The notes under the pieces were generated by a model, which did not search any database, had not been told where the DNA came from, and was given only the letters and a program-made list of their open reading frames with translations. DNA of 35,323 bases, from positions 1 to 35,323 of the IMG/VR virus record IMGVR_UViG_3300042314_001838; one strand, 5' to 3'. Made by a program: the position numbers and the translations under genes. This DNA comes from a virus. Within the stretch, counting starts at the first letter, position 1, and every line of letters starts with the position of its first letter. Shown here piece after piece: positions 21,785-28,496 of the stretch.

Positions 21785-22963
21785 ATGTCATCTAATAACA
21801 ATTATCTCGTAGATTATCACGGATTTGTATATCTCTGGAGAGATCATATCCATAAGAAATATTACCTTGGAAGTCATTTGGGGTCTAAACATGATCATTA
21901 TATTGGATCCAACACCTGGTTAAAAACCGCTTATCAAAAGAGACCACATACTTTCACTCGCCGTATAATTCAATGGTTACTGTTCCAAAATGAAACACAG
22001 GAAATTGCCCTATCACGTCTTCACAAATTAGAGCAACAATGGTTGGATATGATTGACGATAATGAATTGTCAATTAGTAAAAATGTTCTAGCAGGCACAA
22101 ATAGATATTACAATATGAAGAAAACTGCGGCCGGTGAAAGTCATAAAGGGCATAAAAAGAATAGGACCAAACCTGCGTGGAATATAGGTATATCTTCTGA
22201 AATGTTAAAATTGAGGAAAGAGGGATATTTTTGTTTGTTGTCAGATAAACCTAAAGCTGCAAAAAACCGAATAAAACATAGTTCTATTCTGGTCCCCAGA
22301 CCACGAAGAGTTAAGCGACCACCATCAATATGTCCTGTATGTGATAAACAATTTCTTGGTAACATTGGTCAAAAGACCTGTAGCAGATCTTGTTCAGGTA
22401 AAAGATTATGGCAAGAAGGGAAAATATCACCACAATGGGGTACGGGAAAAGCTTGGAATAAGGGGTTACCAAATCCTTTGGCAGCAGCAAATGGAATAAA
22501 AGGTGCCCAAAAATTACGAGAGAAAATCAAAGGCCGTAAATTGATCAAATTAGCGGACGGGAAAAAACACTGGGTATATCCTGGAGATGAAAATTATCCA
22601 TTAGTAGATAGTAACATCAAAAAGAAGGAATCAGCAAAAATACCTAACAAAGTTAGCCTAGATGACCTTCCTCTTACACCATCTCCATTACAGAAAGGTT
22701 CACCAGAATGGAAAGAACTCTTCAGACAGAAGGTTATGCAAAATGCTAAAAGAGGACTTGAGCACTCATCAGCCTGGTTATGGGTTTTGAAAAATCCTGT
22801 TGGGAAGATAATTGAGGTAATAGGATTAGCTGACTTTTGCAGAGAAAATAATTTATCTATGACGGCTCTTCAATACAACTATAATGCGCTAAATTCTGGC
22901 CCTATTAGCCGAGGTAAATCAAAGGGTTGGCAAGTAGTAGATAAGAGGAAAGGCAACATATAG
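21785..22963 (+). CDS. GIY-YIG homing endonuclease with zinc-ribbon and DNA-binding modules
   Basis: 392 residues from ATG at 21785; GGAG is 8 bases upstream. N-terminal HGFVYLWRDHIHKKYYLGSH is a diverged GIY-YIG motif, and HKLEQQWLD supplies the helix with the catalytic Glu. The middle has CPVCDKQF...KTCSRSCSGK, a zinc finger. The C-terminus (IEVIGLADFCRENNLSMTAL) is a NUMOD-like helix-turn-helix found in phage homing enzymes, ending in SRGKSKGWQVV. It is one of two forward genes in the window and converges on the tmRNA, sharing a terminator whose loop holds its stop codon. Confidence 0.9.
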   Translation: MSSNNNYLVDYHGFVYLWRDHIHKKYYLGSHLGSKHDHYIGSNTWLKTAYQKRPHTFTRRIIQWLLFQNETQEIALSRLHKLEQQWLDMIDDNELSISKNVLAGTNRYYNMKKTAAGESHKGHKKNRTKPAWNIGISSEMLKLRKEGYFCLLSDKPKAAKNRIKHSSILVPRPRRVKRPPSICPVCDKQFLGNIGQKTCSRSCSGKRLWQEGKISPQWGTGKAWNKGLPNPLAAANGIKGAQKLREKIKGRKLIKLADGKKHWVYPGDENYPLVDSNIKKKESAKIPNKVSLDDLPLTPSPLQKGSPEWKELFRQKVMQNAKRGLEHSSAWLWVLKNPVGKIIEVIGLADFCRENNLSMTALQYNYNALNSGPISRGKSKGWQVVDKRKGNI

Positions 22964-22973
22964 TTGCCTTTCC
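22947..22973. terminator. Shared terminator of the GIY-YIG gene and the tmRNA
   Basis: Perfect 11-bp stem GGAAAGGCAAC/GTTGCCTTTCC, 5-base loop containing TAG of the forward gene; pyrimidine-rich flanks in both directions. Confidence 0.8.
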
Positions 22974-23180
22974 CTATCCGTTATGTTACCACGTGGATAA
23001 AGCGTTGCGAACTAGCTGTTTAGGCAGCTAACGCGAGATTGCCGTTATCGTTGGCCTTTCTCAATTTGCACTAATTTGCAGTCGTAGCTTACTGGTGCCT
23101 AGATACTACTTTCACCTCCGGTCGAAACCCTTTCACCCCCATAAATGGTGGAGGTGGCGGTAATTGAAACCGCGTCCCAA
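22974..23180 (-). ncRNA. ssrA: Circularly permuted tmRNA
   Basis: Read from about 23180. The acceptor part comes first: GGGACGCGG-TTTCAATT-ACCGC, then CACCTCC (23156-23150) and encoded ACCA (23149-23146), closely like the E. coli tmRNA 3' end. After a 5-base spacer the 5' part begins GGGGGTG (23140-23134), pairing with CACCTCC, followed by the tmRNA D-loop-like AAAGGGTTTCGACCGG. The tag frame GCC...GCC (23055-23023) encodes ANDNGNLALAA and ends TAA, inside a TAGCTG/CAGCTA hairpin as in normal tmRNAs. Order and spacer match two-piece tmRNAs of alphaproteobacteria and some cyanobacteria and betaproteobacteria. It rescues stalled ribosomes with SmpB. Exact ends and pseudoknots are unresolved. 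Confidence 0.93.
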
Positions 23181-23186
23181 GTGGCT

Positions 23187-23195
23187 ATTATAGCA
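23187..23195 (-). promoter_or_regulatory. Extended -10 promoter of the tmRNA
   Basis: TGCTATAAT on the minus strand (TATAAT at 23187-23192) without a good -35. The predicted start leaves only about 35 bases before the acceptor CCA, so an earlier start is possible. Confidence 0.6.
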
Positions 23196-23211
23196 CCCTA
23201 TAACTATCAGA

Positions 23212-23991
23212 TCAGCACGTCTTCTGACAGTATTTCATCCTTCTTCCTTTATACCATCCTTCAGGGATAATGTCAAGTTTATCAATATATTTATTTTGTT
23301 CTATTACTGGATTATAGATCCACATTTTTCCATTGCCAGTATCAGATTGCTTTTTTAAAAGTTCTTTGTATTCTGTTACAGATAGGTATCCTTCAGGGAT
23401 ATTAGATGGAGTAACCATTATTCTCTTTGATTTATCATCAGGAGAGTCTAGGCAAATACACCATATTTTACCATAATTGGGATTACCTTTTCCTGTATGC
23501 AGAGCTGATAATTTTGCTGCTTGTGAAGCCTGGCCTATCAAGAAATAATCTGGATTTTCTTTTCTCAATTGCTGCAACTTTTTGTTGCCGAGCAAGGATG
23601 CTTCCTTGGCTGTAACTGAATTCCATGGTGTGCATTTTTTCAATAGATTTTTGATGGCAATCTTTCCAGCTTTACTTGCTCGTAGTCTATGAGCTTCATC
23701 ACCATTATTGATATGGCTGAATCCTCCATCACCTTCTTCTATCTTCAAATTCGCCCATTCCTGACTATCCACAATATTCCATAACTGTGAATTATATATA
23801 CCTTGTTGACGTATATAACTTGCATCAAGTGATTCACACAAGATTTCTGTAGATATATCTATTCCATGTTTTTTAAGGTGGTTCCGCCATCTAATGCCAG
23901 ATCCCACATATTTGTAAGGATCCTGTTTTGTAGTTCCAAGATATTTCAGACCTGTTTTGTTATGAGTTTTGACGTAGAGATAAATAGGCAT
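23212..23991 (-). CDS. GIY-YIG homing endonuclease
   Basis: 259 residues, GGAGG 9 bases before the ATG. MPIYLYVKTHNKTGLKYLGTT is the GIY-YIG N-terminus and YVGSGIRWRNHLKKHG follows as in phage T4-like enzymes; SQEWANLKIEEGDGG supplies acidic residues. The C-terminal half has NUMOD-like segments (GKGNPNYGK) and ends in a repeated PEGW/PEGY pattern. It lies upstream of the tmRNA on the same strand, so it may have been mobile at that locus. A late promoter sits within a pairing region before it. Confidence 0.9.
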   Translation of the reverse strand: MPIYLYVKTHNKTGLKYLGTTKQDPYKYVGSGIRWRNHLKKHGIDISTEILCESLDASYIRQQGIYNSQLWNIVDSQEWANLKIEEGDGGFSHINNGDEAHRLRASKAGKIAIKNLLKKCTPWNSVTAKEASLLGNKKLQQLRKENPDYFLIGQASQAAKLSALHTGKGNPNYGKIWCICLDSPDDKSKRIMVTPSNIPEGYLSVTEYKELLKKQSDTGNGKMWIYNPVIEQNKYIDKLDIIPEGWYKGRRMKYCQKTC

Positions 23992-24005
23992 TGCTGAAGC
24001 CTCCG

Positions 24006-24095
24006 TATGGGTTTTAGAGCTAGTGGGTGTTGCTGCACCGTGACTAGCACTGTATTTATACAGAAGTTCAAATAATAGGTCTTGCTCAACCCATA
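24006..24095 (-). promoter_or_regulatory. Late promoter enclosed by long-range pairing
   Basis: TATAAATA (24053-24060, minus) lies between TATGGGTT-GAGC (24095-24084) and GCTC-TAA-AACCCATA (24020-24006), a 12-bp helix with a 3-base bulge ending one base before CGGAGG. It has the same design as at 18907 and 16817. Confidence 0.7.
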
Positions 24096-24108
24096 TGTCT
24101 AATTTTCA

Positions 24109-24124
24109 TGGGCCCTAGGGCCCA
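24109..24124. repeat. 16-bp perfect palindrome
   Basis: TGGGCCCTAGGGCCCA, between the sigma70-like promoter at 24140-24168 and the late promoter at 24053. It may form an RNA hairpin in the early transcript or bind a dimeric protein. Confidence 0.6.
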
Positions 24125-24139
24125 AACAGTAGCATCATC

Positions 24140-24168
24140 AATATAGTCTATATTGAGCATAATGTCAA
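24140..24168 (-). promoter_or_regulatory. Sigma70-like promoter
   Basis: TTGACA (24163-24168), exactly 17 bp, TATATT (24140-24145). It would make an early transcript through the palindrome and the pairing region into the GIY-YIG gene. Confidence 0.8.
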
Positions 24169-24198
24169 TACCAGGGTGGTGGGTGTCCACCCTGGTAT
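24168..24198. terminator. Stem-loop after the secreted-protein gene
   Basis: 12-bp stem ATACCAGGGTGG/CCACCCTGGTAT with a 7-base loop. The T-run is on the forward side; on the minus strand it serves as a 3' hairpin and touches the -35 of the next promoter. Confidence 0.55.
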
Positions 24199-24208
24199 TT
24201 TTGGGTGT

Positions 24209-24436
24209 TCAGTTCTTTTTGACTGCGTCTGTGCTCTTGGCAGCCGGTGCAGTGGTTGTCACAGGAGCCTTCTTGTCAGTGGTTTCTTTCTTGGTGGCAT
24301 CCACAGCAGGTTTGCTGACTGGTACAGCTGGTGTAGAGACAGCACTGGGGCTGGTGCTTGCAGGAGCATTAGCTTGGGCTAGAGCAAGTGTGGGGGCAAC
24401 AACAACAGCGGCGGCGATAAATGCAGATTTGAACAT
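24209..24436 (-). CDS. Small exported Ala/Thr/Lys-rich protein
   Basis: 75 residues from ATG at 24436, with AAGGA 8 bases upstream. MFKSAFIAAAVVVAPTLALA is a Sec signal peptide with likely cleavage at ALA-QA. The mature part (about 55 residues) is low-complexity, rich in Ala, Thr, Pro, Ser and Lys, and ends KSTDAVKKN; no fold is expected. It resembles small periplasmic proteins of proteobacteria, so it may be host-derived. A role in the periplasm during infection is inference. Confidence 0.75.
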   Translation of the reverse strand: MFKSAFIAAAVVVAPTLALAQANAPASTSPSAVSTPAVPVSKPAVDATKKETTDKKAPVTTTAPAAKSTDAVKKN

Positions 24437-24561
24437 TTGAGAGTCCTTGGTTTGTGATAGGAACTTTTCCTTCACAATAGTATTTGGCTGATAAATGCAG
24501 CTGAAAGTCAGCAAACCTGTGTTGGAACTGTGTTATTTTGCCATAAACCAATATTTTTTGG

Positions 24562-25797
24562 TCATGAGAGTGAATTAAAATTTTGTATGCTGGCTGTGAC
24601 TTCCGCAGCAGTCTTGCGCAACTGAACTTGCATTTGAGTTAGGTTTCCAAATGCTTGTGTATCTGTGGGAATGGCCAATCCCTGGCCGGTGGGAGTCAAG
24701 TATAGCCAATTGTTGGCTGCTGGATTGCTGCTTTTGAAAATTGTCTCCACACATGGATTCACACTGGGAACCACAAGACGAAAGGGATTGTTCAACAGAC
24801 TATTGATGGCTTGACTGACATTATCAATCTCAGATTTAATGGCTGCACCCACTGCAGAGACTGCTTGTCCCACTGATCCAACAATGCCCTGTACACCTTC
24901 ACCTAGACTGCCCAATAAACTGTTGGATACACTTGTGACAGCACTGATGGCAGTATTGATGGCTTGCTGAACTCCACTGGTAATTGCTCCCAACAACGCA
25001 GTGGTGGCAGCACTAAATCCTGCTATCACAGCCTGTGGAACAGCAACCAGAGCACTGGTTATTTGATTGAGTCCTGATGTGACTGCATTGAGAATGCCAT
25101 TGAAGTTGCCCTGAATACTGCCAATAAATCCGCTCAAGCTGTTGCATCTACCAATTGTGCCAACTTCCTCTGGCCTGAATGTGAGATTGATAGCATCAAA
25201 TACTCGGGTTGGTTGATCCAACACATTTTTGGCATGGGCAGCCATGTTGCTGAGCATGATGGGTGTTTGTCCTACCTGATCCAATCCTCCCAGGGCTGAA
25301 GTCAACTGGGTCAGTTGTGCGGCAGAAATATTGCCACTGGCTTGTGCAGCAGATACAACTTGTGCAGCAGGTGTGGCTACTGCACTAACACTGGGGGCTG
25401 TGGTTTGAGATCCTGTGGCAGATGAAGGTGGTGTGTTATACGATGTGTTGACTTCCTGCTGTAAGGCTGCGTTGGGATCCCCATAATTGGGAGGGGTAGT
25501 GGTTTGTAAAACCTGGTTGGTGACATAATTTGTCACTGTATATTGTGGGCCTTCCTCAGGAGGATATGTGGCTTGAGCCAACAGTGCATTTATCTCTTTC
25601 AATCTAGCTGTAATGATGCGAACTCTAGCTATAAGACTGTCTTGTCTAGCAGCGACAGCATCCATTTGGGATGCTGTCGTAGCGGATGCCCCTTGGGCTT
25701 TTAAAGTGGCTCTCTCAGATTTGATTGCAGTTATTTCTGATAACAGAGCATCTTTTTCCTGTTGTAATCTTTTTCTTTCGTCTGCTGTGATGGTCAT
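24562..25797 (-). CDS. Large coiled-coil/low-complexity protein, possibly structural
   Basis: 411 residues. Residues 1-75 form a strong coiled coil (RLQQEKDALLSEITAIKSER). Then comes a Pro/Ser/Thr linker to about 150, a long Ala/Gly/Ser/Val-rich stretch of amphipathic repeats (AVTSGLNQITSALVAVPQAV and following) and a C-terminal segment with VNPCVETIFKSSNPAANNWLYLTPTGQG. No family is recognised. The pattern suits a virion or membrane-active protein. It ends 18 bases after the amidoligase gene and may be cotranscribed with it. Confidence 0.75.
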   Translation of the reverse strand: MTITADERKRLQQEKDALLSEITAIKSERATLKAQGASATTASQMDAVAARQDSLIARVRIITARLKEINALLAQATYPPEEGPQYTVTNYVTNQVLQTTTPPNYGDPNAALQQEVNTSYNTPPSSATGSQTTAPSVSAVATPAAQVVSAAQASGNISAAQLTQLTSALGGLDQVGQTPIMLSNMAAHAKNVLDQPTRVFDAINLTFRPEEVGTIGRCNSLSGFIGSIQGNFNGILNAVTSGLNQITSALVAVPQAVIAGFSAATTALLGAITSGVQQAINTAISAVTSVSNSLLGSLGEGVQGIVGSVGQAVSAVGAAIKSEIDNVSQAINSLLNNPFRLVVPSVNPCVETIFKSSNPAANNWLYLTPTGQGLAIPTDTQAFGNLTQMQVQLRKTAAEVTASIQNFNSLS

Positions 25798-25815
25798 GTT
25801 TTCTCTCTAATATGA

Positions 25816-26676
25816 TCAGATTTGCAAGATCAGCTGGGCCAATTCCTCAGCATATTCTCGTTCAAAGCTGTGAGGATCCAAGCTGGCTTTGACCACAAAG
25901 GCATATCTGAGTATGAGATTTTCAATTTGCTGCCAACGCTGATGATAACCCTGTCCTCCTGCTATGCGAAACTCCAGGTATCCTTTTTTGGCCTGCTTGC
26001 CCAGATTGACTGTGTAATTTTTTTCCTTGCTGAGCATCTTGCGCAACTGATTTTTCAGTTGACCAACGTCTGTGTCAGAAGTGAGTACAATTTGTGGTTT
26101 TTTGCGTATTTTTGCTTGCATGTCCTGGATGTGACTGGATGTAAATTCATTGGTTGCTCTATCAAAAAGATCAGCAAGATATTTTTCTCCCAACAACAGG
26201 ATCAGTTTGAGTGGATCAGCTGATTGTGTGCGATTTCCATAACTGACATTCACATGAAAACCACATGTGTTGTTGGTGTAATATCTATTCTCCTGCATCC
26301 AGGCAAATATTTTTTGTAAATGACTCAATGCTTGGGCAATGGGTAGTGGTGGGCTGATCAATTCCCAACCCAGCTCTTGTTCTGGTTGATTGGGTTCAAT
26401 GGTGCCATCTTGTACCAAACTCCACCTACCAGCCACCACCTCTTTGCTGGGCACATCAAATTTCACTTGTATATTGAGATCCTGTTGGATCTTGGTTAGC
26501 AAAAGGGGAGTTTGTTGTTTGACAATCTGTTTTTGTGCTTGGTTGGGATTGATGCTGGGATCCACAGGGGCTATGAATTCAATTTCATAGCCCACCAAGA
26601 GGTGTGGATCAGCTATCACACTGGGATAATCTTTTTTGCTGAAGCGTATGGCTTCCAATAATTGCGTGGCCCTCAT
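25816..26676 (-). CDS. Putative amidoligase (COOH-NH2 ligase family)
   Basis: 286 residues. VGYEIEF near residue 30, RWSLVQDGTIEP, ELGWELISPPL, and TCGFHVNVSYGN are the ordered motifs of the Amidoligase_2 family, related to glutamine synthetase and gamma-glutamylcysteine ligase. Acidic residues and His would bind Mg-ATP. Such enzymes join an amine to a carboxylate, often on peptides or cell-wall components; the substrate here is unknown, and no gamma-glutamyl cyclotransferase partner is seen. The first residues (MRATQLLEAIRF) resemble a short head-targeting leader, a weak hint. There is no ribosome binding site, and the late promoter is almost at the ATG. Confidence 0.82.
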   Translation of the reverse strand: MRATQLLEAIRFSKKDYPSVIADPHLLVGYEIEFIAPVDPSINPNQAQKQIVKQQTPLLLTKIQQDLNIQVKFDVPSKEVVAGRWSLVQDGTIEPNQPEQELGWELISPPLPIAQALSHLQKIFAWMQENRYYTNNTCGFHVNVSYGNRTQSADPLKLILLLGEKYLADLFDRATNEFTSSHIQDMQAKIRKKPQIVLTSDTDVGQLKNQLRKMLSKEKNYTVNLGKQAKKGYLEFRIAGGQGYHQRWQQIENLILRYAFVVKASLDPHSFEREYAEELAQLILQI

Positions 26677-26682
26677 AACAAT

Positions 26683-26690
26683 TATTTATG
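26683..26690 (-). promoter_or_regulatory. Late promoter next to the amidoligase start
   Basis: CATAAATA on the minus strand, only 6 bases before the ATG. A T4-type late start would fall at or just inside the gene, giving a nearly leaderless mRNA, or else transcription begins upstream. Confidence 0.5.
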
Positions 26691-26708
26691 GGGCTGATCA
26701 GCTTATGA

Positions 26709-26984
26709 TCAGATCTCCCCTCTCACATGAGCGGCATATAAATCATCATACCCTCCCACATGGCGGCCATCAATCCATATCTGAGGAACAGTTTTGGCAG
26801 AGGGCAATTTATCCAACAACTGCTGTTTGGTCACGTAAAACTGGTTTGCTGTTGGTTGGGCTTCTCCAAAACCTGAACTGATCTTGTATTCAACAAATTC
26901 AATATTCAATTGGTTCAACAGCTCTTTGGCTTTCACACAATAGGAACACATGTTCTTGGTATAAATTTCAGCTTTCACAATCAT
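26709..26984 (-). CDS. Glutaredoxin
   Basis: 91 residues with the thioredoxin fold of glutaredoxins: IYTKNMCSYCVKAKELL (CSYC redox pair), KTVPQIWIDGRHVGGYDDL (cis-Pro and glutathione site). It probably reduces the ribonucleotide reductase of the same operon, as NrdC does in T4. AAGGAG precedes the start, which overlaps the preceding stop (ATGA). An insertion-like loop (GFGEAQPTANQF) is somewhat unusual. Confidence 0.93.
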   Translation of the reverse strand: MIVKAEIYTKNMCSYCVKAKELLNQLNIEFVEYKISSGFGEAQPTANQFYVTKQQLLDKLPSAKTVPQIWIDGRHVGGYDDLYAAHVRGEI

Positions 26985-27106
26985 CTCCTTGAAAAATCAA
27001 TTAAAAATTTCCAGTTACTCAATCTAGTGCATCCTTGGGTAAAAATCAACATCCCTAGTATGAGATACACTGCTTGATGCAGAGGATCAAAGTCACAAGA
27101 CTTCAT
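26981..27106 (-). CDS. Small 41-residue protein
   Basis: MKSCDFDPLHQAVYLILGML onward. The ATG overlaps the stop of the zinc-ribbon gene (ATGA) and its own TGA overlaps the glutaredoxin ATG, so it fills the gap exactly, which supports translation. One short hydrophobic stretch (AVYLILGMLIF) may be a membrane segment. Function unknown. Confidence 0.55.
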   Translation of the reverse strand: MKSCDFDPLHQAVYLILGMLIFTQGCTRLSNWKFLIDFSRR

Positions 27107-27348
27107 GGTTGTTGTTTGATATCTTTGAGACTGTCCATGATCTGAATTATCCATTCACTGTTGTTTTCAATCTCATGTCGATCCTGCTGGTTAAATTCCC
27201 ACAGATGGTTATACACCTCTTCTCCACAAAATATACAGGTCCACACACCTTTGCCAAAAACTGCCAACATGCGACATTGGACACACACAGGAGGGCCAGG
27301 TGGGTACAACCCCATGCAGTTATGTTTGCAGATTGTGGTTGTGGTCAT
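27103..27348 (-). CDS. Small zinc-ribbon-like protein
   Basis: 81 residues with Cys pairs CKHNC, CVQC and CIFC in the first half, then an acidic helical C-terminus. Likely a zinc-binding fold; function unknown. The start overlaps the end of the previous gene by 29 bases. Confidence 0.65.
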   Translation of the reverse strand: MTTTTICKHNCMGLYPPGPPVCVQCRMLAVFGKGVWTCIFCGEEVYNHLWEFNQQDRHEIENNSEWIIQIMDSLKDIKQQP

Positions 27349-27763
27349 CTCTGGATAGATGACTAGACCAGATCTCTTGTCGGGTATAATCAGGTATTTG
27401 ATTTTTCAAGATGGCAAACATGTTTATGGGACGATTATCATCAAAAGGAGTAATATCAATCAATTTACCATTTCTTGTCCTGACAACACTGTGTAATATA
27501 GCCCCCATGTTGTGAGTATCACAACACTCTAATAGATAGTATCCCAAAACTCGTTCCCCTCCATACCAGGATGTGTAATTCAATGTATTGTTGTGACAGT
27601 CCCAATATCTACAGTGTGGTTTGGGAAAAACTGGCACAGCACCCACCCAGGAACATCCCAAAGCCCTACAAAAATCAATCAGGGAATGATCAAGATTGGG
27701 AATTATCAAGTCTTTTGAATGATTCAATTTTCCATCCTTTTGCAGGACCACTTCTGGGTTCAT
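27320..27763 (-). CDS. Hypothetical protein downstream of the GIY-YIG gene
   Basis: 147 residues with Cys/His-rich centre (PKPHCRYWDCHNN, LLECCDTHNMG) and HSVVRTRNGKLIDITPFDD, a compact pattern seen in small conserved bacterial and phage proteins with an ITPF-like end; I cannot name the function. The first 24 codons overlap the end of the GIY-YIG gene, so the N-terminus may have been altered when that gene inserted. Confidence 0.65.
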   Translation of the reverse strand: MNPEVVLQKDGKLNHSKDLIIPNLDHSLIDFCRALGCSWVGAVPVFPKPHCRYWDCHNNTLNYTSWYGGERVLGYYLLECCDTHNMGAILHSVVRTRNGKLIDITPFDDNRPINMFAILKNQIPDYTRQEIWSSHLSRDDHNHNLQT

Positions 27764-28481
27764 AATTATCTTTTGAATAGATCATCTTGTGGATAGTTGA
27801 GGCTGGAAGGCCGAGTGATTCACAAAGTTTATCAATATTGCCTATAGTAGTATATTCTTGACCATCTGGGCTTGTTAATTTCCAAACGAAACTCTTTTTG
27901 TGGGTTTCGCCAACGTATTTCTTGTTGGCTTCTCCTATCTTTTGTCTCCGAGATTCTGGACAGGGACCATATTTCCTACCAGTTCCCTTTTCACCAATCA
28001 GCTTTTTAGTAGCTTCAGAATGCTGTTTGGGACCATAGCCTCCCCTTTCACGTTGCAATCTGGCTCGTTTTTCCTTTTGTTCTTTAGCTCTCTCTACGCC
28101 ATAAATCTCTTCATAAGTTTTGCCCTTGTGATTGGGTGGACGCGAGTCAGTACATATGTTGGTTAATATTCCACCAGGATCATAACCTTTCCTTCCATAG
28201 TGTTTGATATACAAGGATTCAATGTCATATGCCAATGATTCATCTTCAATATTCTCCACCAAATATATGATACCTGGCTCCAGACCCTCACTGCGAATTG
28301 CGTTAATTTTATTCTCCTTATGGATATTCCTTACTCCAGACATGTTATACAAGTGGGGTTGGGCCCTTGTTCCATTACCTTTTCCTATATAAAATGGTTG
28401 ACTATTCCTTGGATCTATAAGAGAATATACATAATAAGTTATTATTTGAGCCTCCTGCACATATTTATGCAAGAGGCTCAA
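27690..28481 (-). CDS. GIY-YIG homing endonuclease with uncertain start codon
   Basis: About 250-263 residues. TYYVYSLIDPRNSQPFYIGKG is the GIY-YIG motif, and SLAYDIESLYIKHYGRKGYD carries the catalytic Glu. The basic middle (ERAKEQKEKRARLQRERGG) and C-terminal helix-turn-helix (NIDKLCESLGLPASTIHKM, then RSGPAKGWKIE) are standard for SegD-like enzymes. The only upstream in-frame start is TTG at 28481, which lies in the 5' arm of the regulatory hairpin. The strong AGGAGG is followed 5 bases later by ATA, not ATG/GTG/TTG. It lies directly behind nrdB. Confidence 0.88.
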   Translation of the reverse strand: MSLLHKYVQEAQIITYYVYSLIDPRNSQPFYIGKGNGTRAQPHLYNMSGVRNIHKENKINAIRSEGLEPGIIYLVENIEDESLAYDIESLYIKHYGRKGYDPGGILTNICTDSRPPNHKGKTYEEIYGVERAKEQKEKRARLQRERGGYGPKQHSEATKKLIGEKGTGRKYGPCPESRRQKIGEANKKYVGETHKKSFVWKLTSPDGQEYTTIGNIDKLCESLGLPASTIHKMIYSKDNYEPRSGPAKGWKIESFKRLDNSQS

Positions 28482-28482
28482 A
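28445..28482 (-). promoter_or_regulatory. Hairpin covering the RBS with a late promoter in the loop
   Basis: Arms TTTGAGCCTC (28482-28473) and GAGGCTCAAA (28454-28445), loop with CATAAATA (28469-28462). The 3' arm includes most of AGGAGG. Confidence 0.8.
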
Positions 28483-28496
28483 TTTGTTCCTATATT

